Source of the DNA: Massilibacteroides vaginae
GTDB lineage: Bacteria; Bacteroidota; Bacteroidia; Bacteroidales; Tannerellaceae
Assembly (NCBI RefSeq): GCF_900178525.1
Contig: NZ_FXDJ01000008.1
Location: 315,001 to 379,000 of the forward strand
Reading direction: 5' to 3'
Length of the DNA: 64,000 nucleotides
Below, in pieces: positions 35,286 to 44,781 of the stretch (positions are counted from its first letter, which is position 1; every line of letters begins with the position of its first letter). Under the pieces are notes generated by a model. That model did not search any database. It had not been told where the DNA came from and saw only the letters and a list, made by a program, of their open reading frames with translations. The translations under genes were made by a program, and so were the position numbers.

Positions 35286-35330
35286 AACAATTCAAATTCA
35301 CCCATAATGCAGAAGCGTTTTTTCACAATA

Positions 35331-35410
35331 CTATATATTTTAAAAAACATCCTTTATTTTTCCAAAAATATCCTTTATGTTTGAAAAAATATCCTTTATG
35401 TTTTTCAACA
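35331..35410 (+). repeat. Copy 2 of dispersed 21-bp-period array
   Basis: CCTTTAT at 35351, 35372 and 35393 (21 bp apart), preceded 20 bp upstream by a degenerate unit CTATATA at 35331, and followed by CAACACCC and TGATTATCAA. Matches copy 3 base for base over most of its length and copy 1 in reverse. Confidence 0.85.
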
Positions 35411-35544
35411 CCCACAACAAGTTGATTATCAAGAAATTAAAAACACACAAAAAAAACCAAGACCAAACACTGTTTTTAACTTAAAAAACAGCAAAAAAAT
35501 GTTTATCGCCATTGCAACTTAATATTCATCACACGAAGCAAAAG

Positions 35545-35812
35545 GATGGTTTCTTACAAGCTCAGGGTGACAGTGGGAAGGAACCACCCACCCTGTCATC
35601 TCGACCGAAGTGGAGAGATCTCTGCATAAAGCTTCGTTTAAGAATAGTCAGACGGGATGAGATGTTTCGACAGGCTCAACATGACAATGGGAAGGAACCA
35701 CCCACCCTGTCATCTCGACCGAAGTGGAGAGATCTCTGCATTAAGCTTCGTTTAAGAATAGTCAGACAGGATGAGATGTTTCTACAGGCTCAGGATGACA
35801 GTGGATTGTTTC
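35545..35812. repeat. 114-bp REP-like tandem repeat, two full copies plus partial
   Basis: The segment GAACCACCCACCCTGTCATC starts at 35581 and again at 35695 (period 114 bp), with a third, partial unit from about 35780. Each unit includes TCGACCGAAGTGGAGAGATC. CCTGTCATCTC and GAGATGtttcGACAGG can pair within a unit, so each folds as an imperfect hairpin. It is non-coding in appearance although a 126-codon frame stays open through it. This fills most of the gap 35500-35820. Confidence 0.85.
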
Positions 35813-35904
35813 TTTTAATATGCACAGAAAAATCCAACAATTATTGTTATTCAGAAATAAATATTCCTATATTGCAGAGGCTAACCGATTAATGCTATGT
35901 CAAT

Positions 35905-37764
35905 ATGCGATCATGCTATATATTAATACTATTATTATGTGTATGCTTAACTTTCTCCTGCAATAAAACAACAGAATCCGTATTGTCGGAATTTGATCTG
36001 GTAGAAGCTGTTATGTGGGAACATCCGGACAGTGCTTTAGCCTTGCTGGAGAAAATGCCGAAGCCTGCACCTTCAGACAAACTGAACGACGCCACCTGGT
36101 GCTTGCTCTACACCCAGGCACGAGACAAAAACTACATAAAGCATACCTCAGACTCATTAATTAATATAGCCCTGCAATATTTTGATTCAAAAAACGATTG
36201 GCGCAGAAAGGCTCAAGCCTGGTTCTATAAAGGGCAGATATTACAGGATTTGAATAAAGAAGATGAAGCGGCGCTTTGCTATGTTAAGGTGAAAGATTTG
36301 TTGAACTATTTTGATGAACCTCTGTTTGCATCATTGGTGTGTCAGACATTGGGACGAATATATCGCAACCAACAACTATACGATATCGCTTTTAAAGAAT
36401 TTAGAGAAGGAATACATTATGCTTTAAAAGCATCCAAAGGAGATATTCTGTCTCATGCCTACTCCGAATTAGGACGCTCATTTGCGGAATGTGCGGAATG
36501 GGACAGCACTCAATATTATTTTGAACGCTCACTCGAAAACGCGAGATTAATAAATGACTTATATGCAGAAGCTATGTGCATTGGTGATCTTGGTGTTCTT
36601 TTCCGTGCTAAAGGTGATTATGAAAAGGCTTTAAGATATAATAAAGAAGGATTACAGCTTAATATACAACAGGGAAACATCAGAAATTTGGCCCAAAACA
36701 GGCTAAATGTAGGAACAGCATATTATCAAATAGAAAAATTAGATTCTGCTATATTCTATTTGAAAGATGCTTTGCAGACCTCAAATATTTATATAATTCG
36801 TGGTGCGAATATGATGTTATATTTGATTGCTAAAAAACAGGGTAATTATATAGAAGCCATAGACTACAATGAAGAATACCTTATTTATAATGATTCTATC
36901 AAAAACATAGATAAGACCAAAGCAATAGCAGAAGTACAGGTAAAATACGACAATGAGAAATTAGATAATGAACGTAAAGACTTGCTCCTGAAAAATGACC
37001 GGTTGCAGAAGGCGGTTCTTGGGGCGGGTATCTTATTTATTCTTCTGGTGAGCAGTATAGCGATTATTTATCAACGGAAGCTCTGGCTGCAAGAAAGACA
37101 TATCAGGAAGGCTCAGGAAGAAGTTCAGCGATATTTAGCCAAGCTCCACGATAATGAAGTGGCTATCAGGGAGAATCAGGAACTGATCCAGGATTATTCC
37201 GAAGAATTGGAAGCAAAAGGAGGTCTGGAAGGGCTTGTCAACAATCAATCTGAACAAATTAACAGCTTACGCGATCGTATCAAGTACCTGCAAAGTCAGA
37301 ATACAGAGTTCCAACAAGAGATAAATAAATACGCCCATTCTGTTAAGGAATACGATGAATGGGTCTTTACGGCGGATAAACTTTCAAAACAAAACCTGTC
37401 GCTAAAAAAAAGGGAGCAGTTTCTGACTGACTATATAAACAACCATGTGGACCTTTTCAGGGATTTGCGGGAAAAACCACGGAACACTCCAAACTGGACA
37501 TATATCTTTGAAAGCATAGACATATTATACAATCGATTCTACCGGCGTTTGAGAGAAGAGTTCACCCTTTTGACCAACGAAGACATTCAGGTCTGTTGCC
37601 TGATCAGGATCGGCTTGACCACTTCGCAGATAGCGGAATTATTTTCCATCTCCGCTCCCTCTATTACCAAAAAGAAGTATCGCATCCGCGAACGCATAAA
37701 TCAGCAAAAGGATAATTTCTTAACAGACAATATGGCACTCGATATGTATTTGAAAAAGTATTAG
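35905..37764 (+). CDS. Membrane-tethered TPR sensor with C-terminal HTH
   Basis: 619 residues. Lipobox-like LTFSC (Cys at 19) after a hydrophobic start; TPR-like helices from about 60 to 340 (AWFYKGQILQDLNKEDEAAL, AMCIGDLGVLFRAKGDYEKA); one membrane helix at about 370-390 (AVLGAGILFILLVSSIAIIY); a coiled coil to about 500; then at about 554-598 a LuxR-like helix-turn-helix, LTNEDIQVCCLIRIGLTTSQ-IAELFSIS. The topology implied is periplasmic TPR domain and cytoplasmic DNA-binding domain. Such proteins in Bacteroidales tend to sit beside outer-membrane protein genes, as here (38878, 42473); the regulation of those genes is inferred. Confidence 0.85.
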   Translation: MRSCYILILLLCVCLTFSCNKTTESVLSEFDLVEAVMWEHPDSALALLEKMPKPAPSDKLNDATWCLLYTQARDKNYIKHTSDSLINIALQYFDSKNDWRRKAQAWFYKGQILQDLNKEDEAALCYVKVKDLLNYFDEPLFASLVCQTLGRIYRNQQLYDIAFKEFREGIHYALKASKGDILSHAYSELGRSFAECAEWDSTQYYFERSLENARLINDLYAEAMCIGDLGVLFRAKGDYEKALRYNKEGLQLNIQQGNIRNLAQNRLNVGTAYYQIEKLDSAIFYLKDALQTSNIYIIRGANMMLYLIAKKQGNYIEAIDYNEEYLIYNDSIKNIDKTKAIAEVQVKYDNEKLDNERKDLLLKNDRLQKAVLGAGILFILLVSSIAIIYQRKLWLQERHIRKAQEEVQRYLAKLHDNEVAIRENQELIQDYSEELEAKGGLEGLVNNQSEQINSLRDRIKYLQSQNTEFQQEINKYAHSVKEYDEWVFTADKLSKQNLSLKKREQFLTDYINNHVDLFRDLREKPRNTPNWTYIFESIDILYNRFYRRLREEFTLLTNEDIQVCCLIRIGLTTSQIAELFSISAPSITKKKYRIRERINQQKDNFLTDNMALDMYLKKY

Positions 37765-37914
37765 GAAACCAATTGTCCGCATTTCGTTCTCTCCTATTTT
37801 CTAAAACAGACAGATAATGAACCGATTAACTGAAATCCTTTGTCCGCATCAAGTAGACGTTATTTTCATTAATATTCAGCATTGTCTTCCTATGTTTGTA
37901 TGACACAATGAAGT

Positions 37915-38826
37915 CATCTTGACTTTTAGATAGTCAAAGAAAAAAAAGGAAGCGTTAATTTTGTAATCGCTAAAAAACAAATAAAAAACGCTTCCTATGT
38001 ACAAAGTACTTGACAAAGATATAATTGAAAACGAGATATTACCTCATTTATCAGTAGCAAAACGAGGTTTTAAGACAAAAAGTTGTCTTATCGAAATAGT
38101 TAATTGCATAATATACAAGTTGAAGACGGGGATTCAGTGGGAGTTTCTTCCGGTAGAAAGTCTTTTTTCTAAAGTAGTTCTGAGTTATAAAACAGTTTTC
38201 GGACATTTTCGCAAATGGTGTAAAAAAGGAGATTGGCATTGCTGTTGGGTTCTGCTCTTGTCCACCCATAAAACAAAACTGGATTTATCTAGTGCGGATA
38301 TTGATGGAAGCCATACGCCGGCATTGAAAGGAGGGGAAGAGGTTGCTTACCAAGGTCGCAAAAGCAAGAAAACAACCAATGCCTTGTATTTTACTGACAG
38401 TATGGGAATACCTTTAGCTCTATCTAATCCTGTAGCAGGCAACCGCCATGACTTGTATAATATTGAGAGCTCATTGGATGAATTATTTGCCACATTAAGA
38501 CAGGCCGAAATAAGTGTTGATGGATTGTTTATCAATGCTGATGCAGGTTTTGATTCTAAAGAGTTCAGGGAGGCATGTTTCAAACATGGTATCATTGCAA
38601 ATGTTGATTTTAATGACAGAAACGGAGGAGATAATGATAACAAAATACTGGATGAATTACTTTATAAAGAACGATATACCATCGAAAGAACCAATGCTTG
38701 GCTTGATTCTTTCAGAACTTTGCTTAATAGATTTGATACAACTGTATCAAGTTGGAAAGCGTTTAACTATATCGCATTTATGGTGATTTTATTGAAGAAA
38801 ATTTTTAAAATAAAAAAGTCAAGATG
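37915..38826 (+). mobile_element. IS5-family insertion sequence, intact, 912 bp
   Basis: Inverted ends CATCTTGACTTTT (37915-37927) and AAAAGTCAAGATG (38814-38826). A 3-bp duplication AGT flanks it (37912-37914 and 38827-38829). It encodes one full-length DDE transposase. It is inserted between the TPR/HTH regulator and the first beta-barrel gene, all in the same orientation. Confidence 0.9.
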
Positions 38827-38827
38827 A
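37997..38827 (+). CDS. IS5-family transposase
   Basis: 276 residues, complete. DDE residues are visible as Asp in SADIDGSHTPALKGG, Asp in FINADAGFDSKEF and Glu in RYTIERTNAWLDSFRTLLNR (the last is the Y-2-R-3-E-type signature of IS4/IS5). An N-terminal DUF4096-like domain precedes (ILPHLSVAKRGFKTK, TGIQWEFLP). The stop TGA at 38825-38827 uses the first base of the target duplication, so the element itself does not carry a complete stop codon. Confidence 0.92.
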   Translation: MYKVLDKDIIENEILPHLSVAKRGFKTKSCLIEIVNCIIYKLKTGIQWEFLPVESLFSKVVLSYKTVFGHFRKWCKKGDWHCCWVLLLSTHKTKLDLSSADIDGSHTPALKGGEEVAYQGRKSKKTTNALYFTDSMGIPLALSNPVAGNRHDLYNIESSLDELFATLRQAEISVDGLFINADAGFDSKEFREACFKHGIIANVDFNDRNGGDNDNKILDELLYKERYTIERTNAWLDSFRTLLNRFDTTVSSWKAFNYIAFMVILLKKIFKIKKSR

Positions 38828-38877
38828 GTTCATTGATTCATTAAAATTCTGGTGAAAATAATTAATATTAATCAAAC

Positions 38878-41190
38878 ATGAAAAAACTATTGGTATTACT
38901 ATTCCTGTTAACAGTAAAAGGAGTCTTTGCTCAGAACATCCAGATTAAGGGCGTAGTCAAATTCGATGACGGCACTGCCGCTGAATTTGCGAATGTCGTA
39001 TTACAAACAAAAGATTCTATATTTGTTACAGGGACAACAGCCGACTTAAAAGGTAGTTTCTCTTTAGAAAAAATCGCAAAAGGTAACTACCTGTTAGTAT
39101 TGTCATCTATCGGCTATGAGAACAATATAATTGACTTGGAAGGTTTATCGGCGTCGGTAGATTTAGGCGAATTAAATCTGCGCTCCGCTACAATAGACTT
39201 GGGGAATGTAACTGTTACTGCTTCCAGTATTGCGAATAAGTCTGACCGGAAGATTCTATTTCCAACGGAAAGGCAATTGAAGACATCTACAAACGGAGTA
39301 GCATTGCTGCAATCAATGATGTTACCCCGTATACAGATCGATCCGATGAAAAACACGATCTCCTTGGTCGGACAAGGGAATATTCAGTTGCGGATTAACG
39401 GAGTAGAAGTCACGAATAGTGATTTGGTGGCCCTTCAGCCGCATGACATTGTCCGCGTCGAATACATTGAAAGTCCGGGATTGAGGTACGGCAATGCCGA
39501 TGCCGTACTCAATTATATCACGCGGCGACATGAATCCGGAGGTTCAGTCAGCATGGACTTGATGCAATCTCCCCACCTTATGTTTGCCCAAGATCAGGTC
39601 TCGGCCAAGTTTAATAGCAAGAAATCGGAATTCGGCCTCAACTATGATTTCTGGGCCAGGGATTTCTTTGAATATTGGCGTACAAACGAAGAAGTATTCA
39701 GTTTTGAAGACAATACAAAGATGCACCGCTACGAGAAGGGAAAACCTGGACGGGCAACCGAACAAGGACATAGCGCTTCGCTAAACTACAATTACCAGGA
39801 ACCGGAAAAATATTACTTCAACGCTACAATGAGGCTATATGCATATATGCAACCCCATATAGATTTCAAAAGCAATCTTTATACGATCGAACGGCCGGAT
39901 CATGTGGTAGAGATGTCAGACCTGACTGATAATGGGACGTATCGCCCTTCACTGGATTTATATTATCAGCGCCAGTTAAAAAACAAACAAAGTTTTGTCC
40001 TTAATCTTGTCGGAACATATATGAGGACAAATGAAAAACGCAGCTACAGCGAAGTCTGGAACAACATCCCGGTCACTCAGATAAACACGGATGTGGAAGG
40101 AAATAAATATTCGTTGATCGGAGAAGCCATATATGAAAAAGAATTCGAAACCGGCAGGTTAAGCGCAGGCGGCAAGCACACACAAGCATTGGCAGATAAC
40201 AGCTATATGGGGGCAAACCCCATCGACACGAGAATGAAACAGGCTGAATCGTACCTCTATACAGAATATCAGGGAAAGATAAAAAGATTGACATACAGCG
40301 CAGGAGTCGGCCTGAGCCGGTCCTGGTTTAAACAAGATGGGCAGGACGACTACGAAACATTCCTATTCCGCCCCCGACTGTCATTGCACTACGGCTTTTC
40401 AAATCGGTTTTACATGAGGGCGAAAGGTGAACTAGCAAACGTCCCTCCTTCCCTTTCAGAATTAAGCGCTGTCACACAATCCATCGACTCGCTACTGACA
40501 CAACGGGGTAATCCTGAACTGTCGCCTTATAAAATGTATAAGTTGGATTTTGATACGGAATACCGGTTCGGAAAATTCTCGCTTGTCGGTAATCTGACTT
40601 ATATAAACATGTCCGACCCGGTTATGGAAACGACTTACCGTGAGAATGGAACATTCATACGCACCTATGAAAACCAGGAGCGAATGCAGAAGATATGGTC
40701 GTCTATAACGTTAAAGACTGCCCCGTGGTGGGATATCCTCCAATTCTCGTTAACCGGAGGTCTTAATCATTACATAAGCGAGGGACAAACCTACCGCCAC
40801 AATTATAGCAACTGGTTTTACCGAGGTCAGGTAATGGCCCAGTATAAAAATTTTATGGCCCTATTCGATATACAAAGCCGTTGGAACAACTTCTTTGGCG
40901 AAACACTTACCGGCGGAGAGAATATGCATCGTTTAATGGTGACCTACAGGTATAAGAATATACAAGCCGGCCTGATGGTTATGAATCCTTTTGTGGATGA
41001 TTACAAGCGGGTAAACGAAAACTGGAATCAATACACATCCAATACCAGATCGAATTTCGTAAACGAATCGTCCCGCGCCTTCATCTTGAAATTTGCATGG
41101 AATTTCAACTTTGGACGAAAGTATGGCTCAGTAAGGAAAAAAGTCTATAATGAAGATTCCAATTCGGGAGTAATGAGTGTCGGTAAATAA
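38878..41190 (+). CDS. Outer membrane beta-barrel protein (CarboxypepD_reg + OMP_b-brl_3), paralog 1
   Basis: 770 residues with signal peptide (cleavage near VFAQ). Residues about 22-105 form a carboxypeptidase-regulatory-like beta-sandwich (IQIKGVVKFDDGTAAEFANV); about 125-225 a TonB-receptor-like plug (LQLRINGVEVTN-type, VRVEYIESPGLRYGNADAVL); the remainder a barrel ending NFGRKYGSV and a polar tail. There is no clear TonB box or SusD partner. About half of the residues look identical in register with the 42473-44773 protein. Function is unknown; peptide or ligand uptake is possible given the S46 neighbour. Confidence 0.88.
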   Translation: MKKLLVLLFLLTVKGVFAQNIQIKGVVKFDDGTAAEFANVVLQTKDSIFVTGTTADLKGSFSLEKIAKGNYLLVLSSIGYENNIIDLEGLSASVDLGELNLRSATIDLGNVTVTASSIANKSDRKILFPTERQLKTSTNGVALLQSMMLPRIQIDPMKNTISLVGQGNIQLRINGVEVTNSDLVALQPHDIVRVEYIESPGLRYGNADAVLNYITRRHESGGSVSMDLMQSPHLMFAQDQVSAKFNSKKSEFGLNYDFWARDFFEYWRTNEEVFSFEDNTKMHRYEKGKPGRATEQGHSASLNYNYQEPEKYYFNATMRLYAYMQPHIDFKSNLYTIERPDHVVEMSDLTDNGTYRPSLDLYYQRQLKNKQSFVLNLVGTYMRTNEKRSYSEVWNNIPVTQINTDVEGNKYSLIGEAIYEKEFETGRLSAGGKHTQALADNSYMGANPIDTRMKQAESYLYTEYQGKIKRLTYSAGVGLSRSWFKQDGQDDYETFLFRPRLSLHYGFSNRFYMRAKGELANVPPSLSELSAVTQSIDSLLTQRGNPELSPYKMYKLDFDTEYRFGKFSLVGNLTYINMSDPVMETTYRENGTFIRTYENQERMQKIWSSITLKTAPWWDILQFSLTGGLNHYISEGQTYRHNYSNWFYRGQVMAQYKNFMALFDIQSRWNNFFGETLTGGENMHRLMVTYRYKNIQAGLMVMNPFVDDYKRVNENWNQYTSNTRSNFVNESSRAFILKFAWNFNFGRKYGSVRKKVYNEDSNSGVMSVGK

Positions 41191-41200
41191 AATAAAACTA

Positions 41201-42403
41201 ATGAAACGATTAGTTATAAGTATACTAATTTGTCTATTTCAGATTCATTGTCTGCATGCTGAAAAAGGATTGTGGTTGCCTAAACTGGACACATTGCATT
41301 GGTATGAAATAAAAGAGTTAGGTTTTAATCTTTCGATGGATGAATTATATAGCGAGGACAAACCCAGTTTAAAAGATGTTGTAGTCCGTTTTGGCAACGG
41401 TTGCTCAGGAGTTGTAGTCTCTGAGAGAGGTTTGATTATGACAAACCATCATTGCGCGCTTCGATATGTGGAGAACATTTCAACTAAAGAACATGATTAT
41501 CTGTCTGAGGGTTATTGGGCCGAAGGGAAAAGAGAGGTTCCAATCGACGGACTGTCAGTAAAGTTTCTACAAAGGATGATCGACGTAACAGATTCTTTAC
41601 ATACAGATGCTTTTTTAACTATACCGGATAAAGAGATAAAGCATAGAATTCAGGAAATAGAAGGTCAATACACCGACAAAAAAAATGGATATGAAGCGAA
41701 TATCGTTTCTTTATATTCGGGAAATAAATACTATCTGTACCAGTATCAGGTATTCCAAGATGTCCGGCTGGTTGGAATTCCTCCATTTTCTTTAGGGAAA
41801 TGGGGGAAAGATAAAGATAATTGGATGTGGGCAAGACATACAGCAGATTTCGCTATTTTCCGTATTTATGCCGGAGAAGACAACCTGCCTGCGTCCTATT
41901 CTTCAGATAATATTCCTTATAAGCCCCAAAGATATGCTCCCATATCATTAAATCAGTTAAAAGAAGGAGATTTTACTTTTGTTCTGGGTTATCCCGGTGC
42001 TACGGATCAGTATAAAAATTCGGATGTACTTTCAAACTTAGTGCATATCTCATATCCCGAACAGATTGACCTGATGAAAAAATACCTGACTATACTGGAT
42101 ACTTATATGATTAAAGATAAAACATTCGAGTTGAATAACACTTCCGCGTATGGAAGCATTAGTAATGTGATGAAAAGATTCCAGGGATTTATAGCTGGGA
42201 TAGAACGGACAAAAAAAGTAGAGTTGTCTCGCAGCACACTATTTGAATACATAGCTTACTTACGAAATGATTTAATGTTAAAAATCTGTTATGATGAATA
42301 TCGGAAAACCTATTATTATGAAGATGAAAACGTGACATCCGCATTAGGTAAACTGCGATGCGAAACATGTAAAGACCGGATGCTTTGTGCAGAAACAGCT
42401 TAG
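41201..42403 (+). pseudogene. S46-family dipeptidyl-peptidase, truncated (no catalytic Ser)
   Basis: 400 codons from the ATG at 41201 (a start at 41177 would overlap the barrel gene). Signal peptide ends near LHA-EKG. It matches DPP7/DPP11-type S46 peptidases in the N-terminal half: GNGCSGVVVSERGLIMTNHH contributes the catalytic His and WARHTADFAIFRIYAG the Asp. S46 enzymes are about 700 residues and have their nucleophile in GNSGSP near residue 650; that half is absent. The final 35 residues or so (after about 42330) do not resemble S46. The protein is therefore catalytically dead or a remnant. Confidence 0.8.
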
Positions 42404-42472
42404 GCAGGAACAAGGCAAGTTTTTTGACATATTAGGTTCTACAGGACATGTTAAACATAACATTTTATTACA

Positions 42473-44773
42473 ATGAAAACATTTATAATTACATTTCTTT
42501 TTACTGCAAATTATATTTGTGCCCAGAATATCCAAATTAAGGGTTTAGTTAAATTAGAAGATGACACTGCAGTGGAATTTGCAAACGTAGTGTTGCGAAC
42601 AATCGATTCTGTTTTTGTAACGGGAGCATCGACCGACCTGAAAGGACAGTTTCTACTGACTAATGTCACACCGGGTGATTACAAATTGATTATTTCATCA
42701 ATAGGATATCAGGATATTACTGAATTAATCGGGGTGACCGAGACAATAGATCTTGGGGTGCTGACCATGCGGGAAGGAACGGAAGTGCTAAACGAAATTA
42801 CCATAACCGCGCAAAATATAGTCAACAAGTCCGACCGGAAATTAATCTTCCCGAACCAAAAACAGATGGAGGCGTCGACCAATGGGGTCAACTTGCTGCA
42901 AACACTGCAATTACCACGTTTGAATGTGGATGTGATGAACAATACAGTTTCCCTTAGCACTAAGGAACCCATACAACTCAGGATCAACGGCGTAAAGGTT
43001 AGCGAACAGGAATTGATGGCTTTGCAGCCTCAGGATGTATTACGAATCGAATATATAGAAAATCCCGGAATGCGTTACGAAAATGCGGGTGCTGTAATCA
43101 ACTATATTGTCAGGAGGCACAAAACCGGGGGGATAATTTCGTTCAATGTAATCCAATCTCCATATAAAGTAATGGGTAATTACAACCTTTCAGCAAAATT
43201 AAGCTACAAGAAATCAGAGTTCGGAATTAATTATTTAGGGATGAACAGGAAATTCAATAATGTCTGGAGAGAGAATGAAGAACGTTTTATTTTTGAAGAC
43301 GGGCGTGAATTGATTAAAGAAGAAATAGCGGAACCAGGAGATTTGACAAACAACGCACATAGGATAATACTAAATTATAATATACAGCCTGACGAAACAA
43401 ACTATTTCAATGTTACCGCAGGGTATTATTGGGGACTGTATAGCGAAGATTATTATAGCAAACTAAAGAATAGTTGGCATCCGGAACAGATAACACAGAT
43501 GACCGACTGGACCAGTAACAAAACTGACCGCCCCTGGGTGGACTTGTACTGGTCTCATTCGTTCGAAAACAAACAAAGCCTGATACTGAACGCCGTCGGC
43601 ACATACATCCGGAGTGAGAATGACCGTACCTACCGGGAAGAGATTGAAAAGAAAATGATTACAGATATTTCTTCTCTTGCGGAAGGTGATAAATACTCCC
43701 TTATCAGCGAAGCTATTTATGAAAAAGCATGGGAGAAGGGACGATTAAGCGCGGGATTGAAACACATACAAGCGTCTGTGGATAATAAATACTCCGGCTC
43801 AATGGATCATGTAAATAAAATGAAGGAAGCAAACACCTATGCCTATATGCAATATGCAGGGAAGATCAACAAGGTGGATTACACCGCCGGAGTTGGCGTA
43901 TATCGCGCTTGGTTGAAGCAGAAAGGAATAGATGAATATGAGGCCTATACTTTCCGGCCAACGGTTTCACTCACGTATGCCCCTGTCGATAAGTTCTTCG
44001 TCCGGTTGAACGCCTCGATAGAGAATTACTCACCTTCGCTGGCTGATATTAGCTCGGTGGATCAATATATTGACTCGTTGCAGATCAGACGGGGAAATCC
44101 GGAGTTAAAACCATACGACTATTATAAATTCAGCCTGAATTCCGAATACAGGTTCGGCAACAGTTCCCTTTCGCTGTGGGGAATGTATATGAGTTTCCCG
44201 GATGCAATTATGGAAGAGACCTATCGAGAAGGGAATTGGTTTATCCGGACTAACGAACACCAAAAGCATTTGCATCAGTTAATGGGTTCATTAACATTCA
44301 AAACCCGTTTTTTACGTGATATAATCAATCTTTCATTGACCGGAGGAAGCAACTATTTCCTGAGCGAAGGCTATACTTACAGGCATAACTATACAAATCT
44401 GTATTACAGGGCATCGTTGTTCATCAATTACAAACAGTGGAGTTTGATGTATGAACAGTATAATTCATTCAATACATTCTGGGGTGAACAGGTTAATGGA
44501 GGGGAAAATGTTCAGAATCTTATGCTTAACTTTAAACACAAAGACTGGGTGTTTGGGGCAGGCATGTTTAATCCGTTTTCTACCACCAAGCATGAAACCA
44601 GAAATTATAACCAGTATGCTTCTTTTCGCAAGGTCAACAGCGTAGAGGATGCATCAAGGATGTTTGTGCTGCAATTGTCCTGGAATATGAATTTCGGACG
44701 TAAGCAAAATGGTGTTCAAAAGAAATTGAATAACACAGACACCGACTCAGGCATCATGAGCACAGGAAAATAA
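42473..44773 (+). CDS. Outer membrane beta-barrel protein, paralog 2
   Basis: 766 residues, same architecture as the 38878 protein: signal peptide (ICAQ), carboxypeptidase-regulatory-like domain (IQIKGLVKLEDDTAVEFANV), plug (PIQLRINGVKVSEQELMALQ), barrel and a polar tail SGIMSTGK that parallels SGVMSVGK of paralog 1. The pair presumably arose by tandem duplication. The 70 bp before it contain no recognisable promoter, so it is probably read from the same transcript as its neighbours. It ends 8 bp from proC on the opposite strand. Confidence 0.88.
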   Translation: MKTFIITFLFTANYICAQNIQIKGLVKLEDDTAVEFANVVLRTIDSVFVTGASTDLKGQFLLTNVTPGDYKLIISSIGYQDITELIGVTETIDLGVLTMREGTEVLNEITITAQNIVNKSDRKLIFPNQKQMEASTNGVNLLQTLQLPRLNVDVMNNTVSLSTKEPIQLRINGVKVSEQELMALQPQDVLRIEYIENPGMRYENAGAVINYIVRRHKTGGIISFNVIQSPYKVMGNYNLSAKLSYKKSEFGINYLGMNRKFNNVWRENEERFIFEDGRELIKEEIAEPGDLTNNAHRIILNYNIQPDETNYFNVTAGYYWGLYSEDYYSKLKNSWHPEQITQMTDWTSNKTDRPWVDLYWSHSFENKQSLILNAVGTYIRSENDRTYREEIEKKMITDISSLAEGDKYSLISEAIYEKAWEKGRLSAGLKHIQASVDNKYSGSMDHVNKMKEANTYAYMQYAGKINKVDYTAGVGVYRAWLKQKGIDEYEAYTFRPTVSLTYAPVDKFFVRLNASIENYSPSLADISSVDQYIDSLQIRRGNPELKPYDYYKFSLNSEYRFGNSSLSLWGMYMSFPDAIMEETYREGNWFIRTNEHQKHLHQLMGSLTFKTRFLRDIINLSLTGGSNYFLSEGYTYRHNYTNLYYRASLFINYKQWSLMYEQYNSFNTFWGEQVNGGENVQNLMLNFKHKDWVFGAGMFNPFSTTKHETRNYNQYASFRKVNSVEDASRMFVLQLSWNMNFGRKQNGVQKKLNNTDTDSGIMSTGK

Positions 44774-44781
44774 AAGCCCAC

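Noticed and set aside
35512-35892. 126-codon open frame on the plus strand
   Set aside because: It translates the 114-bp REP-like repeat twice with no sign of protein-like composition; the frame stays open because 114 is a multiple of 3.
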